A stretch of DNA of 5,766 nt. Source: Candidatus Zixiibacteriota bacterium. Its GTDB lineage: Bacteria; Zixibacteria; MSB-5A5; CAIYYT01. Shown piece by piece: positions 4,921 to 5,766 of the stretch. Each line of letters starts with the position of its first letter. The first letter of the stretch is position 1. The DNA is taken from NCBI GenBank assembly GCA_963205155.1, contig CAUJJY010000316.1, positions 1 through 5,766 of the forward strand, in the 5' to 3' direction. A program made the position numbers and the translations under genes. The notes under the pieces were generated by a model that did no database searches, was not told the DNA's origin, and was given only the letters and a program-made list of their open reading frames with translations.

Positions 4921-5766
4921 CTACTCCGGCGCTCCGACTGTCGCAACCACATAATTCTTAGTATCAAAGTACTTTTCCGCCACCCGCTTAACATCAGCAG
5001 TCGTGACCGCTTTCATCGCGGAAATCAAGTCATCCTCAACATCATACTTCCCGACCAGAAATTGATTCACTGCCATATAATATGCTTGGTTGATCCGCGA
5101 TAAGCGCGCCGTCAACTGCGATCCCCAGAGTGAATTGACTGAACGCTCAAGTTCTTCGGCAGAAACTTCCACTGTACGCATCGAATCAATCAGATGTAAG
5201 ATTCCGGCTTTCGCGACCGCGTAATTCTCGACTCCGGTACCCATCGCCGCCGAAAACCAACCAAATTCGCGATCAAATCCGACACCCGCGCCTACGCGAT
5301 AAGCCAATCCTTGCTGCTCACGCAATACTTTTCCAAGGCGCGTAGAGAGAATATCAACCGCAACCCGCATCACAACCGCGTCCGGGCTCGAAGCCCCGCA
5401 CACTGCGTTGCCGATGTACATGTAAGCTTGCTTCTTTTCCATCGGCTTGTTCTCTTTGATCTCTCCGGCAATTTGAATCGGTGTAACTGTCGGGACGGTC
5501 CCAATATCCACTTTCGGCATATCGCCGAAGGCACTTGTGATCTTTGCCAGCATCTGCTCTGGTTCCAGGTCAGTGCAGACCGACAGAATCACGTTATTAG
5601 GTGCGTAGAACTTGCCGTAGTGTGCCCTTAAATCATCAGCCGTAAAACCGCCCACCGAGCGCATGGTCCCTGTCTCTGGACTGGTAAATCGCGTGTCTTT
5701 GAAGAGCAAATCATAATAAATATTCTTCGCCAGATCAGACGTCGATCCCGACTGCATCCCCAGGAC
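4921..5766 (-). CDS. Family M16 (insulinase-type) zinc protease-like protein (5' partial)
   Basis: 281 residues are visible; the frame continues past the right edge (codons GTC CTG GGG precede the ATG at 5757), so the true start is outside. Numbering from the ATG at 5757, residues 1-81 match the end of an M16 N-terminal domain (FTADDLRAHYGKFYAPNNVILSV, then PEQMLAKITSAFGDMP). Residues about 105-278 match the M16 C-terminal domain, with the hallmark LREQQGLAYRV (145-155), whose Arg and Tyr contact the substrate in this family, and a closing VTTADVKRVAEKYF (251-264). The zinc-binding HxxEH helix lies upstream and cannot be checked, so an active peptidase versus an inactive partner subunit is undecided. 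M16B proteins of about 430 residues, or two-module proteins of about 900, both fit. Such proteins are often periplasmic. It converges on the secreted-protein gene with almost no space between and no hairpin terminator. Confidence 0.92.
   Translation of the reverse strand, partial: VLGMQSGSTSDLAKNIYYDLLFKDTRFTSPETGTMRSVGGFTADDLRAHYGKFYAPNNVILSVCTDLEPEQMLAKITSAFGDMPKVDIGTVPTVTPIQIAGEIKENKPMEKKQAYMYIGNAVCGASSPDAVVMRVAVDILSTRLGKVLREQQGLAYRVGAGVGFDREFGWFSAAMGTGVENYAVAKAGILHLIDSMRTVEVSAEELERSVNSLWGSQLTARLSRINQAYYMAVNQFLVGKYDVEDDLISAMKAVTTADVKRVAEKYFDTKNYVVATVGAPE

Noticed and set aside
1..5766. CRISPR array, tRNA, rRNA, insertion sequence or toxin-antitoxin pair
   Set aside because: No regularly spaced repeats, cloverleaf-like segments, transposase motifs or terminal inverted repeats were seen, and nearly all sequence is accounted for by ordinary genes.

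Overview
The window is about half G+C and gene-dense. It shows five clear protein families plus one secreted protein of unknown function, and no rRNA, tRNA, CRISPR array or mobile element. A putative LptC lipoprotein, several Sec signal peptides and Shine-Dalgarno sites ahead of most genes point to a diderm (Gram-negative) bacterium. A GltD-like/NuoG-like fused iron-sulfur oxidoreductase suggests an anaerobic or facultative lineage such as deltaproteobacterial or FCB/Zixibacteria-type bacteria. That taxonomic guess is weak.

Layout. Positions 3-2423 (+) hold the 3' part of a large fused oxidoreductase: the tail of a GltD-like FAD domain, a cysteine-rich linker, two [4Fe-4S] ferredoxin clusters and a molybdopterin-oxidoreductase-like body. 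The gene enters from the left edge. A strong hairpin at 2444-2477 separates it from a convergent, exported glutathione peroxidase (2497-3123, -). A 145-base divergent intergenic region (3124-3268) carries promoter elements for the peroxidase on one side and an AHSA1/SRPBCC-family gene (3269-3820, +) on the other. Next on the + strand come a putative lptC lipoprotein gene (3838-4383) and, overlapping it by 14 bases, a secreted protein of unknown function (4370-4714). At the right edge lies the 3' two-thirds of a family M16 zinc-protease-like gene (4921-5766, -), which runs out of the window.

Working together: lptC and the overlapping small gene look co-transcribed and translationally coupled, and both products are predicted to be exported. 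The fused oxidoreductase, the peroxidase and the AHSA1-like gene have no evident shared pathway, although the last two share a divergent control region.

Most worth a second look: (1) the secreted protein's reading frame continues after its TAA for 66 further codons of protein-like sequence and ends 5 bases before the convergent M16 gene, so it looks like a gene split by a nonsense mutation, a sequence error or a readthrough site; (2) the oxidoreductase fuses SfrB-like and SfrA-like modules, lacks the formate dehydrogenase Sec/Cys and seems to lack the C-terminal dinucleotide-binding domain; (3) the AHSA1-like protein carries a 24-residue tail after what looks like the family's natural C-terminus; (4) lptC has a TATAAT placed so that transcripts could be leaderless; (5) the peroxidase has a second start with its own ribosome site that would give a cytosolic form. 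No clear new multi-gene system is visible.
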